Origin: Firmicutes bacterium CAG:882
GTDB taxonomy: Bacteria; Bacillota; Clostridia; Lachnospirales; Lachnospiraceae
Length of the DNA stretch: 51,921 nt
Assembly: GCA_000435595.1 (NCBI GenBank)
Contig: FR895411.1
Coordinates: forward strand, 1 to 51,921
Direction: 5' to 3'
Positions 32,589-41,230 of this stretch are shown piece by piece. The notes beneath the pieces were generated by a model. It saw only the letters and a list, made by a program, of their open reading frames with translations. It did not search any database and was not told the origin of the DNA. The translations under genes were made by a program, and so were the position numbers. How positions within the stretch are numbered: position 1 is the first letter of the stretch; every line of letters begins with the position of its first letter.

Positions 32589-33500
32589 TTGAATAAAATA
32601 GAAGCGCTGATAAGAGATATTATTCCTGAGGAAAATATATTTATAGACGAGCCAATGAAAAACCATACCACATTCCGTATAGGAGGACCGGCTGATATTC
32701 TCGTCAAGCCATCCGATATCAAGCAGATTAAGAATGTGTACATGGCTTGCCGGAAAGAGAATGAACCATGCATGATTATAGGAAACGGCAGTAATGTGCT
32801 GGTGTCCGATGACGGAATAAGAGGAGTTGTGATACTGCTTCTTGACAATTATGAGAGAATTCGTGTTGAGAATGACATGATTACGGCACAGGCAGGTGCA
32901 AGGCTTTCTAAGATTGGAGCAGCCGCCTTGAGAGGTTCCCTGACGGGCTTTGAGTTCGCGTGCGGTATTCCGGGAACATTAGGGGGCGCATGCATAATGA
33001 ATGCCGGAGCTTATGGCGGTGAGATGAAGGATATTCTTCTTAGTGTCACCGCGATGGACAAGAATGGTAATATAAGGGAATACCAGCCTCATGAAATGCA
33101 GCTCGCATACAGAAGCAGCCGGTTTGCGAAGGAAGGACTTATTGTCCTTGAGGCAAAGCTGCAGCTTCAAAAAGGCAACAGGAGCGAGATAGAAGCGTAC
33201 ATGAAGGATTTGGCGGCGAGAAGAAGAGAGAAGCAGCCGCTTGAGTATCCGAGTGCGGGAAGTACTTTTAAGCGCCCGGAAGGCTTTTTTGCAGGTAAGC
33301 TTATCATGGACGCGGGGCTTAGAGGTTATTCTGTGGGCGATGCATGCGTGTCTGAAAAGCATTGTGGTTTTGTGATTAATAAGGGAACAGCTACGGCGGA
33401 GGATGTGTGCACACTTATGAAGAATGTATCAGCAAAGATTAAAGATACATTTGGTGTTACGTTAGAGCCTGAGGTTAGAATTATAGGAAGAGAATTGTAG
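32589..33500 (+). CDS. murB: UDP-N-acetylenolpyruvoylglucosamine reductase
   Basis: FAD enzyme that forms UDP-N-acetylmuramate, the second committed step of peptidoglycan precursor synthesis. The 303 residues carry the FAD-binding motifs IIGNGSNVLVSDDG and GIPGTLGGACIMNAGAYGGE, and the catalytic serine segment YPSAGSTFKRP. It lacks the insertion of type I MurB, so it is type II, as expected in Firmicutes. Translation starts at TTG: GGGAGGA lies 5-6 nt upstream and no ATG is suitably placed. It lies 52 bp after hprK, a common pairing in related Clostridia. Confidence 0.95.
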   Translation: MNKIEALIRDIIPEENIFIDEPMKNHTTFRIGGPADILVKPSDIKQIKNVYMACRKENEPCMIIGNGSNVLVSDDGIRGVVILLLDNYERIRVENDMITAQAGARLSKIGAAALRGSLTGFEFACGIPGTLGGACIMNAGAYGGEMKDILLSVTAMDKNGNIREYQPHEMQLAYRSSRFAKEGLIVLEAKLQLQKGNRSEIEAYMKDLAARRREKQPLEYPSAGSTFKRPEGFFAGKLIMDAGLRGYSVGDACVSEKHCGFVINKGTATAEDVCTLMKNVSAKIKDTFGVTLEPEVRIIGREL

Positions 33501-33540
33501 ATATAATGTGCTGCATGTAAGATACAGACAGTTTTTTCTG

Positions 33541-33569
33541 TTGACATATTCGGTATATGGATGTAACCT
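33541..33569 (+). promoter_or_regulatory. Candidate promoter of rapZ
   Basis: TTGACA and TAACCT with a 17-bp spacer, about 60 nt before the start codon. The -35 is consensus; the -10 is weak. Confidence 0.45.
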
Positions 33570-33629
33570 AGACAGGTATGGATATTTTACCCTTATAATT
33601 GCTTATATATACGTCAGGAGGCGGGTAGA

Positions 33630-34502
33630 ATGAGAATTGTTATTGTTACGGGGATGTCCGGAGCGGGCAAGAGCACGGTGCTCAAGATGTTTGAAGATAT
33701 CGGATATTATTGTGTCGACAACATGCCTGTTGCACTTGTTGAGAAGTTCGTGGAGCTTGCCGTTGCAGGTAATTCTGAATTCAAGAATATTGCGCTTGGT
33801 GTTGACATAAGAAGCGGACAGGCATTTGCCGGCTTTGAGGACGTATTGGAACGCATAAGTGATTTTGGTATTAAGTATGAAATTTTATTCCTTGACTGTG
33901 CCGACTCGGTGTTGGTCAAGAGATATAAAGAGACAAGAAGGAGCCATCCTCTTGCTGAGGCAGACAGAGTGGATAAGGGAATTGCACTTGAGAGGGAGGC
34001 ACTTGCTTTTCTTAAGCGCAAGTCAGATTATATTATTGACACAAGTTCACTTCTCACAAGAGAGCTTCGTCAGGAGATAGAGAAGATTTTTGTTGAGGAT
34101 GAGAAGTACAATAATCTGTTTGTGACTATTTTGTCATTCGGATTTAAGTATGGAATCCCGGCTGACGCGGATTTGGTTTTTGATGTGAGATTTCTTCCCA
34201 ATCCGTATTATGTCGATGAACTCAAGGCTCTTACGGGAAATGATAAGCCCATACAGGATTATGTGCTCGGATGTCCGCAGGCGGGTGAGTTCCTTGATAA
34301 GCTCGAGGATATGATTAATTTTCTCATACCTAATTATGTTTTAGAAGGCAAAAACAGCCTTGTCATAGCGATAGGCTGTACGGGCGGTAAGCATCGCTCC
34401 GTAACACTTGCCAATGAATTATACAAGAGGCTGTCGGATAAGGATTATGGTATTAAGATAGAGCATCGCGATATTATGCTCGACTCGCTTCGAAAAAAAT
34501 AA
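33630..34502 (+). CDS. rapZ: RapZ/YvcJ-family nucleotide-binding protein
   Basis: P-loop ATP/GTP-binding protein of 290 residues. Walker A GMSGAGKST is at 8-16; FLDCADSVLVKRYKETRR and the C-terminal GCTGGKHRSV motif mark the RapZ family. In Escherichia coli RapZ controls GlmZ RNA decay; in Bacillus the homologue YvcJ affects competence by an unclear route. The start follows AGGAGG. It precedes whiA by about 32 bp. In Bacillus the order is yvcJ-yvcK-whiA-crh; here the yvcK gene is missing from between them. Confidence 0.94.
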   Translation: MRIVIVTGMSGAGKSTVLKMFEDIGYYCVDNMPVALVEKFVELAVAGNSEFKNIALGVDIRSGQAFAGFEDVLERISDFGIKYEILFLDCADSVLVKRYKETRRSHPLAEADRVDKGIALEREALAFLKRKSDYIIDTSSLLTRELRQEIEKIFVEDEKYNNLFVTILSFGFKYGIPADADLVFDVRFLPNPYYVDELKALTGNDKPIQDYVLGCPQAGEFLDKLEDMINFLIPNYVLEGKNSLVIAIGCTGGKHRSVTLANELYKRLSDKDYGIKIEHRDIMLDSLRKK

Positions 34503-34534
34503 GCTTATGTACACGGGCGGATGGGATGGTGCCG

Positions 34535-35485
34535 ATGTCATTTTCCGGTGAAGTTAAAGAGGAACTGGCTGAGTATACAGTCGAGGCCAGGCATTGCCTG
34601 ATAGCAGAACTGTCGGCAATGCTCAGTATGAGTTCACGAGTGAAAAAAAAGGGTGATGGATATTGTATTGTATTCAACACTGAGAATATAGCAGCTGCAA
34701 GAAAGCTTGAGAAATATATACATGAAGGATTCAACTGCCGGCCGCAGGTATGTGTAAGGTGCAGCGGACGTGGCGGAAAGAATCACATATATACGGTGAG
34801 AGTTGATAATCCGACAGCGGCAGAGCAGATACTTCTTGCATCTAAGCTGATGACAAGAGATGAGGAGCCGTCGGAGGACCTTCTGCCGAAGAATACGATG
34901 GCGATTAAGAATGATTGCTGCAGACGGGCATTTATAAGAGGAGCATTCCTGACCTCGGGAAGTATGAGTGATCCGGAGAAATTTTATCATTTTGAGATTG
35001 TGTGTTCGACAGAACGTAAGGCGGAATTCATTCAGGCGATTCTTACAGGTTTTTCGTTTGATGCAAGAATTGTTCAGCGCAAGAAATATTATGTTGTGTA
35101 CATCAAGGAAGGTGAGCAGATAGTAGACCTGCTTAATATAATGATGGCTCACCGTGCACTTCTCAATCTTGAGAATGTGCGCATTCTTAAAGAGGTGCGT
35201 AATTCGGTTAACAGGCAGGTTAATTGCGAGACGGCGAATCTCAATCGCACGGTCTCGGCTGCGGTTAAGCAGCTTGATGATATTAATTATATCCGCGATA
35301 CGGTAGGACTTGACAGTCTGAGCGAGAGCCTTATGGAGATTGCGGTTTTAAGGGCGGAGAATACGGAAGTATCACTTAAGGAATTAGGACAGATGCTCAC
35401 ACCACCTGTTGGAAAATCGGGAGTTAATCATCGTCTCAGAAAAATAAGCGAGATAGCAGATGAACTGAGACAGAATAAAATATAA
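34535..35485 (+). CDS. whiA: DNA-binding protein WhiA
   Basis: Regulator with a LAGLIDADG-like N-terminal fold and a C-terminal helix-turn-helix, 316 residues. In actinobacteria it controls sporulation septation; in Bacillus it affects division and chromosome segregation. SFSGEVKEELAEY is the classic N-terminus. FIRGAFLTSGSMSDPEKFYHFE is split around the two LAGLIDADG-like helices, and MEIAVLRAENTEVSLKELGQ begins the helix-turn-helix. A further ATG at 34526 would add three residues; the chosen ATG matches the family start. It is co-transcribed with rapZ and the Crh-like gene. Confidence 0.94.
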   Translation: MSFSGEVKEELAEYTVEARHCLIAELSAMLSMSSRVKKKGDGYCIVFNTENIAAARKLEKYIHEGFNCRPQVCVRCSGRGGKNHIYTVRVDNPTAAEQILLASKLMTRDEEPSEDLLPKNTMAIKNDCCRRAFIRGAFLTSGSMSDPEKFYHFEIVCSTERKAEFIQAILTGFSFDARIVQRKKYYVVYIKEGEQIVDLLNIMMAHRALLNLENVRILKEVRNSVNRQVNCETANLNRTVSAAVKQLDDINYIRDTVGLDSLSESLMEIAVLRAENTEVSLKELGQMLTPPVGKSGVNHRLRKISEIADELRQNKI

Positions 35486-35506
35486 AAAGATATGGAGAGA
35501 AATATC

Positions 35507-35764
35507 ATGGTTCAGAAGAATATCAAAATTCAGATTCCTACCGGCTTAGAGGCAAGACCGGTGGCAGTGCTTGTTCAGATTGCAAGTAAGTATGAGAGCT
35601 CGATTTTTATTGAATCGGGAACAAAGAGAGTTAATGCAAAGAGCATTATGGGAATGATGGCATTAGGTCTTGAGGCCGATGAGGAGATTACGGTTATTGC
35701 AGATGGCAAGGATGAAGAGGAAGCAATAAAGGGTATTGAGGAATTCATCACATCGGCAAAATAG
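35507..35764 (+). CDS. crh: HPr-family protein with Glu at position 15 (Crh-like)
   Basis: An 85-residue HPr-fold protein. In true HPr the motif GLHARP holds His15, which carries phosphate from enzyme I. Here the motif is GLEARP, with Glu exactly at residue 15. The regulatory Ser46 is kept exactly in place within NAKSIMGMM. It therefore cannot relay sugar-transport phosphate through His15, but can be a HprK substrate, as is Bacillus Crh, which has Gln15. The whiA-crh order also matches Bacillus. The ATG at 35507 is chosen because the ATG at 35492 is part of its GGAGAGA ribosome site. P-Ser-Crh would act as a CcpA corepressor or enzyme regulator. Confidence 0.88.
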   Translation: MVQKNIKIQIPTGLEARPVAVLVQIASKYESSIFIESGTKRVNAKSIMGMMALGLEADEEITVIADGKDEEEAIKGIEEFITSAK

Positions 35765-35785
35765 AATATGATAATGTTGACTTGT

Positions 35786-35817
35786 AAAAGCTCCCCGGAT
35801 GTTTCTGAGGAGTTTTT
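35786..35817 (+). terminator. Terminator after the Crh-like gene
   Basis: AAAAGCTCC pairs with GGAGTTTTT (one G-T pair) across a 14-nt loop; the stem ends in the T-tract. Confidence 0.7.
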
Positions 35818-35853
35818 GCGTTTATTTAGTATAGTTACGGGGTAGAAATTAAG

Positions 35854-38800
35854 ATGAATTTTACACATTTGCATGTGCATACCGAATACAGTCTGCTCGA
35901 TGGTTCAAGCAAGATAAAGGAGCTGCCTGCCAGAGCTAAAGAACTCGGAATGGACAGTCTTGCAATCACCGACCATGGTGTAATGTATGGTGTTATTGAT
36001 TTTTACCGTGCATGTAAGGCAGCGGAAATCAAGCCAATCATAGGCTGCGAGGTATACGTGGCACCGGGGTCGAGATTTGACAAGGAGGCAATAGGTCAGG
36101 GGGATGACAGATATTATCATCTTGTCCTGCTTGCCGAGAATAATACAGGCTATTCTAACCTGATGAAGATTGTGTCAAGGGGGTTTACCGAAGGTTTTTA
36201 TTATAAGCCGAGAGTTGACTATGAAGTGCTTGAAAAATATCATGAAGGAATAATTGCCCTTAGTGCCTGTCTTGCCGGAGAGGTGGCACGAGACATAACA
36301 AGGGATAATTACGAGGAAGCTAAGAAGGCTGCCCTTCACTATCAGGATATATTCGGAAAGGATAATTTTTTCTTAGAGCTTCAGGATCATGGGATTCCGG
36401 CGCAGAGGCTGGTAAATCAGGAGCTTATGAGAATGAGCCGCGAGACCGGAATAGAGCTTGTATGTACCAATGACATTCATTATACATACGCTGAGGATGC
36501 CGAGGCACATGACCTTTTGTTATGCCTTCAGACGGGGAAAAAGGTGACGGACACGGACAGAATGCGCTATGAGGGCGGCCAGTATTACTGCAAATCGCCG
36601 GAGGAGATGGCAGAACTGTTTCCGTATGCACCGCAGGCACTTGAGAACACATACAGGATTGCACAAAGATGTAATGTTGAGATAGAGTTCGGAAAGACTA
36701 AGCTCCCTAAGTATGAGGTTCCTGAAGAGTTCGATTCATGGACATATCTCCTTCACCTCTGCAACGAAGGTCTTGTAAAAAGATATGGTGATGAGGCTGA
36801 AAAGCACAGGGAACGTCTTGACTATGAACTCGGAGTAATAAAGCGCATGGGGTATGTTGACTACTTCCTTATCGTGTGGGATTTCATCAATTATGCCAAG
36901 CAGAACGGTATTGCCGTCGGTCCGGGCAGAGGTTCGGGAGCAGGAAGCATTGTAGCATATTCACTTGCAATAACGGATATTGACCCGATAAGATATAATC
37001 TTCTTTTTGAGCGTTTCCTGAATCCGGAGCGTGTGTCCATGCCCGATATTGACGTAGACTTCTGTTATGAGAGAAGGCAGGAGGTTATCGACTATGTTGT
37101 GAGAAAGTATGGCAAGGATAAAGTTGTTCAGATTGTCACCTTCGGTACACTTGCTGCCAGAGCGGTAATAAGAGATGTCGGAAGAGTGCTTGATATGCCA
37201 TATGCGGATGTGGACAGAGTTGCAAAGCTGGTTCCGAATGAGCTGGGAATCACACTCGATAAGGCACTGAAGGATAGTCAGGATTTTAAGTCATTGTATG
37301 AGTCGGATGCGTCTGTTAAGCATCTAATAGACATGGCAAGGCGACTTGAAGGACTTCCGCGCAACACATCAATGCATGCGGCAGGTGTGGTGATCTGTCA
37401 GAAGGCCGCGGATGAGTTCGTACCTCTTTCAAGAGGCGGTGACGGTACAATCACAACACAGTATACGATGACGACGCTCGAGGAGCTTGGACTTTTAAAG
37501 ATGGATTTCCTCGGACTCAGAACACTGACCGTAATACAGGATGCCGTCAATCTTGTAAACAAGACACACCCGGGAAAGCTCAATATAGATAAGATAGATT
37601 ACAATGACCGGAATGTCATGGAGCTTATCGGCTCAGGGCATACAGAGGGAATATTCCAGCTTGAAAGTGCAGGAATGAAGAACTTCATGAAGGAGCTTAA
37701 GCCTAAGAGTCTTGAGGATATCACGGCGGGAATATCCTTGTACAGACCGGGGCCTATGGATTTCATACCAAAGTATATAAAAGGAAAAAACAACCCCGAT
37801 GATATCGTGTATGAATGTCCTCAGCTTGAGAATATATTGAGCACAACCTATGGATGTATTGTTTATCAGGAGCAGGTTATGCAGATTGTGCGTGATCTTG
37901 CAGGATATACGCTGGGACGAAGCGACCTGGTTCGCCGTGCCATGTCAAAGAAAAAAGCGTCTGTGATGGAAAAGGAACGGCAGAATTTCATATACGGCAA
38001 TAAGGAGGAGGGGGTTCCCGGCTGTATAGCCAATGGCATTCCTGAAGAGACTGCAAAGATTATATATGATAACATGACGGATTTTGCAAAGTATGCTTTC
38101 AACAAGTCACATGCGGCATGCTATGCGGTTGTATCTTACAGAACGGCATATCTTAAATGCTATTATCCGAAGGAGTTTTTTGCGGCGCTTATGACCAGCG
38201 TGCTCGCAAATAACACTAAGGTGGCTGAGTATGCTTATACATGCAGACAGATGGGAATAGAGATTCTTCCACCGGATATCAATGAAGGCGAGGGAAATTT
38301 CTCGGTAGCTTCAAATGGAATACGATACGGACTCTCAGCGTTAAAGAGTATAGGAAAACCTATTATTGACGCAATAATTCAGGAGAGAGAGGATAACGGT
38401 GCGTTTACCGGCCTTGAGGATTTCATAAGCAGACTGTCGGGAAAAGAGGTCAACAAAAGAACACTTGAGAGCTTCATAAAGTCGGGAGCGTTCGACTGCT
38501 TCAATGCCAACAGACATCAGATGATGCTTGTGTATGCTGATATAGTGGATAATATAAATAATGAAAGAAAGAGCAACATTGCAGGACAGATGTCGCTTTT
38601 TGACATGTTTGAGGAGAAGCATGATAAGGTTAATGTTCCGAATGTTCCCGAGTATGACAAGGAAGAACTTCTTGCTTACGAGAAGGAGGTCTTAGGAGTG
38701 TATGTAAGCGGTCATCCTATGGACGATTATGAGGCACTGTGGAGAAAACATATAACCAATGTAAGCTCAGATTTCATAAATGATGAGGACAATCCGCCGA

Positions 38801-39294
38801 AGGTTACGGATGGACAGAAAGCAACCATAGGAGGAATCATTACAGCCAAGACGGTAAAGAACACAAAGACAGGAAAAATGATGGCATTTATAACCGTGGA
38901 GGATGTGTTCGGTGCGGTCGAAGTGCTTATATTTCCTCGCGATTATGAGAAATACAGGTCACAGGCGGTTGAGGACAATAAGGTGTTTGTGACAGGTCGT
39001 GTGAGCATTTCTGAGGAGGAGAACGGAAAGCTTGTGTGTGAGAGCATCACGGCGTTTGAGGACGTTCCTAAGGTGTGCTGGATACAGTTTGCCAATAAGC
39101 AGGCATACATTGATGCCGAGCAGGAGCTTGCCGGGATAATTGCTTCATCCGATGGAAATGACCTTGTTACCGTGTACTGCAGGGAGGAGAAGCAGAGAAA
39201 GGTTCTGCCTAAGAGTCAGACAATACAGGCACAGGGGGAAACCTTGAAGCTTCTCATGGACAGATTTGGTCAGGACAATGTAAAAGTGGTATAA
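35854..39294 (+). CDS. dnaE: DNA polymerase III alpha subunit, DnaE type
   Basis: Replicative C-family polymerase subunit of 1146 residues. The PHP domain starts the protein (HLHVHTEYSLLDG). The catalytic aspartates lie in PDIDVDFCYERR (Asp398, Asp400 and Asp402), after GPGRGSGAGSIVAYSL. A helix-hairpin-helix region follows near 830-880 and an OB-fold near 990-1070 (ATIGGIITAKTVKN, VFGAVEVLIFP). There is no proofreading exonuclease domain, so this is DnaE rather than PolC; Clostridia usually have both, with DnaE extending primers on the lagging strand. Confidence 0.96.
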   Translation: MNFTHLHVHTEYSLLDGSSKIKELPARAKELGMDSLAITDHGVMYGVIDFYRACKAAEIKPIIGCEVYVAPGSRFDKEAIGQGDDRYYHLVLLAENNTGYSNLMKIVSRGFTEGFYYKPRVDYEVLEKYHEGIIALSACLAGEVARDITRDNYEEAKKAALHYQDIFGKDNFFLELQDHGIPAQRLVNQELMRMSRETGIELVCTNDIHYTYAEDAEAHDLLLCLQTGKKVTDTDRMRYEGGQYYCKSPEEMAELFPYAPQALENTYRIAQRCNVEIEFGKTKLPKYEVPEEFDSWTYLLHLCNEGLVKRYGDEAEKHRERLDYELGVIKRMGYVDYFLIVWDFINYAKQNGIAVGPGRGSGAGSIVAYSLAITDIDPIRYNLLFERFLNPERVSMPDIDVDFCYERRQEVIDYVVRKYGKDKVVQIVTFGTLAARAVIRDVGRVLDMPYADVDRVAKLVPNELGITLDKALKDSQDFKSLYESDASVKHLIDMARRLEGLPRNTSMHAAGVVICQKAADEFVPLSRGGDGTITTQYTMTTLEELGLLKMDFLGLRTLTVIQDAVNLVNKTHPGKLNIDKIDYNDRNVMELIGSGHTEGIFQLESAGMKNFMKELKPKSLEDITAGISLYRPGPMDFIPKYIKGKNNPDDIVYECPQLENILSTTYGCIVYQEQVMQIVRDLAGYTLGRSDLVRRAMSKKKASVMEKERQNFIYGNKEEGVPGCIANGIPEETAKIIYDNMTDFAKYAFNKSHAACYAVVSYRTAYLKCYYPKEFFAALMTSVLANNTKVAEYAYTCRQMGIEILPPDINEGEGNFSVASNGIRYGLSALKSIGKPIIDAIIQEREDNGAFTGLEDFISRLSGKEVNKRTLESFIKSGAFDCFNANRHQMMLVYADIVDNINNERKSNIAGQMSLFDMFEEKHDKVNVPNVPEYDKEELLAYEKEVLGVYVSGHPMDDYEALWRKHITNVSSDFINDEDNPPKVTDGQKATIGGIITAKTVKNTKTGKMMAFITVEDVFGAVEVLIFPRDYEKYRSQAVEDNKVFVTGRVSISEEENGKLVCESITAFEDVPKVCWIQFANKQAYIDAEQELAGIIASSDGNDLVTVYCREEKQRKVLPKSQTIQAQGETLKLLMDRFGQDNVKVV

Positions 39295-39318
39295 GTTTGA
39301 AAAAACAAAATAATACTA

Positions 39319-39347
39319 TTGAAAATAATTTGATTTAGGTATATTAT
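39319..39347 (+). promoter_or_regulatory. Promoter of pfkA
   Basis: TTGAAA, a 17-bp spacer and TATTAT, about 50 nt before the start codon. Confidence 0.7.
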
Positions 39348-39396
39348 TAAGAAAACTGAGTTTGTTAAAATTTTCACTGGTAGAACGGAGGATATT

Positions 39397-40371
39397 ATGG
39401 CTAAGGAAATTAAGACAATTGGTGTACTTACCAGCGGCGGAGATGCCCCGGGAATGAATGCTGCGATTCGTGCGGTTGTCCGTACTGCTATCGCGAAGGG
39501 ACTTAAGGTCAAGGGTATTTTAAAGGGATATAATGGACTTTTAAATGATGAGATAATAGATATGGATGCATTGAGTGTTGCAGACATTATTCACAGAGGA
39601 GGTACAATTCTCTACACTGCAAGATGTCTTGAATTCATCACTCCGGAGGGACAGCAGAAGGCTGCTGAGATATGCAAGAAGCATGGAATAGACGGACTTA
39701 TTGTTATTGGCGGTGACGGTTCCTTCAGAGGAGCACAGAAGCTTGCTGCTCTTGGAATCAACACAATAGGTGTTCCGGGTACAATTGACCTTGACATTGC
39801 ATGTACTGATTACACAATCGGATTTGATACAGCTATTAATACCGCAATGGAAGCCATTGATAAGATAAGAGATACATCAACATCACATGAGCGCTGCAGT
39901 ATCATTGAGGTAATGGGACGTAATGCAGGCTACATTGCCCTGTGGTGTGGTATTGCCAACGGAGCGGAGGATATTCTTCTTCCTGAGCGTTATAATAATG
40001 ATGAGCAGGCACTTATCAACAGCATCATCAACAATCGTAAGAAGGGCAAGAGACATCATATCATTGTCAATGCTGAGGGAATCGGTCATTCGACAAGTAT
40101 GGCAAGAAGAATTGAGGCTGCAACAGGCATTGAGACGAGAGCTACCATTCTCGGACATATGCAGCGTGGAGGAAGTCCTACATGTAAGGACAGAATGTAT
40201 GCTTCAATTATGGGTGCTTATGCGGTTGACTGTCTCATTGCAGGCAAGAGTATGAGAGTTGTTGCTCATTCACACGGAGAGTTCGTTGATTATGATATTG
40301 ACGAGGCACTTGCGATGAAGAAGGATATTGACGAGTATCAGTATACAATCAGCAGAAATCTCGCGAGATAA
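39397..40371 (+). CDS. pfkA: 6-phosphofructokinase, ATP type
   Basis: Commits fructose 6-phosphate to glycolysis; 324 residues. The ATP site GVLTSGGDAPGMNAAIRAV opens the protein. IGGDGSFRGA (105-109 and on) has glycine where pyrophosphate-type enzymes have aspartate, supporting ATP as donor. The catalytic loop PGTIDLDI keeps both aspartates, although the intervening Asn of the E. coli enzyme is Leu. EVMGRNAGYIA is normal. GGAGG precedes the ATG. Its product, fructose 1,6-bisphosphate, is the usual activator of HprK encoded 7 kb upstream. It probably shares a transcript with the next gene (10-bp gap). Confidence 0.96.
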   Translation: MAKEIKTIGVLTSGGDAPGMNAAIRAVVRTAIAKGLKVKGILKGYNGLLNDEIIDMDALSVADIIHRGGTILYTARCLEFITPEGQQKAAEICKKHGIDGLIVIGGDGSFRGAQKLAALGINTIGVPGTIDLDIACTDYTIGFDTAINTAMEAIDKIRDTSTSHERCSIIEVMGRNAGYIALWCGIANGAEDILLPERYNNDEQALINSIINNRKKGKRHHIIVNAEGIGHSTSMARRIEAATGIETRATILGHMQRGGSPTCKDRMYASIMGAYAVDCLIAGKSMRVVAHSHGEFVDYDIDEALAMKKDIDEYQYTISRNLAR

Positions 40372-40381
40372 GGAAAAGGTA

Positions 40382-41152
40382 ATGATTACAAGTACATCCA
40401 ATTCACAGATAAAGAATGTAATTAACCTCATCAAAAAGTCTAAGGACCGCAAGGCCCAAGGACTTTTTGTTGTTGAGGGGAAGAGAATGTTTGAGGAGAC
40501 ACCGAAGGACAGAATAGCGAATCTGTATGTGTCGGAGAGCTTTGAACGTGATAACAGGACAAGCTTAAAGGGGTATTCCTACGAGACGGTAACAGATGAG
40601 GTGTTTTCTCACATGTCAGATACCAAGACACCTCAGGGAGTTATGGCGTTAGTAAGAATGAAAGAGTACTCCGTGAGTGATATGCTCACATGCGACAGTC
40701 CGCTGATAATGATACTTGAAAATATTCAGGATCCGGGCAATTTAGGAACGATAATCAGAACAGCCGAGGGAGCCGGGGCTGACGGGATAATTATGACGTC
40801 GGGAACGGTTGATATATATAATCCAAAAGTAATACGTTCCACAATGGGAGCCATGTACAGAATGAAATTTGCCTATGTGGATAACCTGAAAGAGACGGTG
40901 GGATTGCTAAAGAGCAGAAATATCACGTCTTATGCGGCACATCTTGATGGTGCCGTGGATTATGTCACATGTGATTACAGGACGGGAACGGCCTTCTTTA
41001 TAGGAAATGAAGGCAATGGACTCACTGATGAGGCGACAGCCCTTGCGGATAGAAAAATAATCATCCCTATGAAAGGAAAATTAGAGTCCCTCAATGCTGC
41101 CGTGAGCGGCGCAATTCTTATGTATGAGGCATCACGTCAGAGAAGGGGTTGA
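40382..41152 (+). CDS. SpoU/TrmH-family RNA 2'-O-methyltransferase
   Basis: A 256-residue SPOUT-class methyltransferase acting on rRNA or tRNA. The N-terminal substrate-binding domain (about 1-100) precedes the knotted catalytic domain with LENIQDPGNLGTIIRTAEGAG, GNEGNGLTDE and IPMKGKLESLNAAVSGAIL, the three SpoU motifs. An in-frame ATG 54 bp earlier overlaps pfkA and has no ribosome site; the ATG at 40382 has AAGGAAAAGG. The exact RNA target is unknown. Confidence 0.9.
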   Translation: MITSTSNSQIKNVINLIKKSKDRKAQGLFVVEGKRMFEETPKDRIANLYVSESFERDNRTSLKGYSYETVTDEVFSHMSDTKTPQGVMALVRMKEYSVSDMLTCDSPLIMILENIQDPGNLGTIIRTAEGAGADGIIMTSGTVDIYNPKVIRSTMGAMYRMKFAYVDNLKETVGLLKSRNITSYAAHLDGAVDYVTCDYRTGTAFFIGNEGNGLTDEATALADRKIIIPMKGKLESLNAAVSGAILMYEASRQRRG

Positions 41153-41177
41153 CAACTTATGTATTAATTGTTACAAT
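41149..41177 (+). promoter_or_regulatory. Promoter of the SleB-like gene
   Basis: A consensus TTGACA overlapping the end of the methylase gene, a 17-bp spacer and TACAAT. Confidence 0.75.
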
Positions 41178-41182
41178 AAGGT

Positions 41183-41209
41183 GTAACATTTCTTAACAAT
41201 TTTGTAACA
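41183..41209 (+). promoter_or_regulatory. Phased GTAACA repeats before the SleB-like gene
   Basis: GTAACA (41183), TTAACA (41193) and GTAACA (41204) are spaced by 10 and 11 bp; an inverted TGTTAC lies at 41169. They fall at the start point and early leader of the promoter, as for a repressor site or RNA element. The same hexamer array precedes the MBOAT gene. Confidence 0.45.
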
Positions 41210-41230
41210 ATTAATATGGAGATTTGAAAA

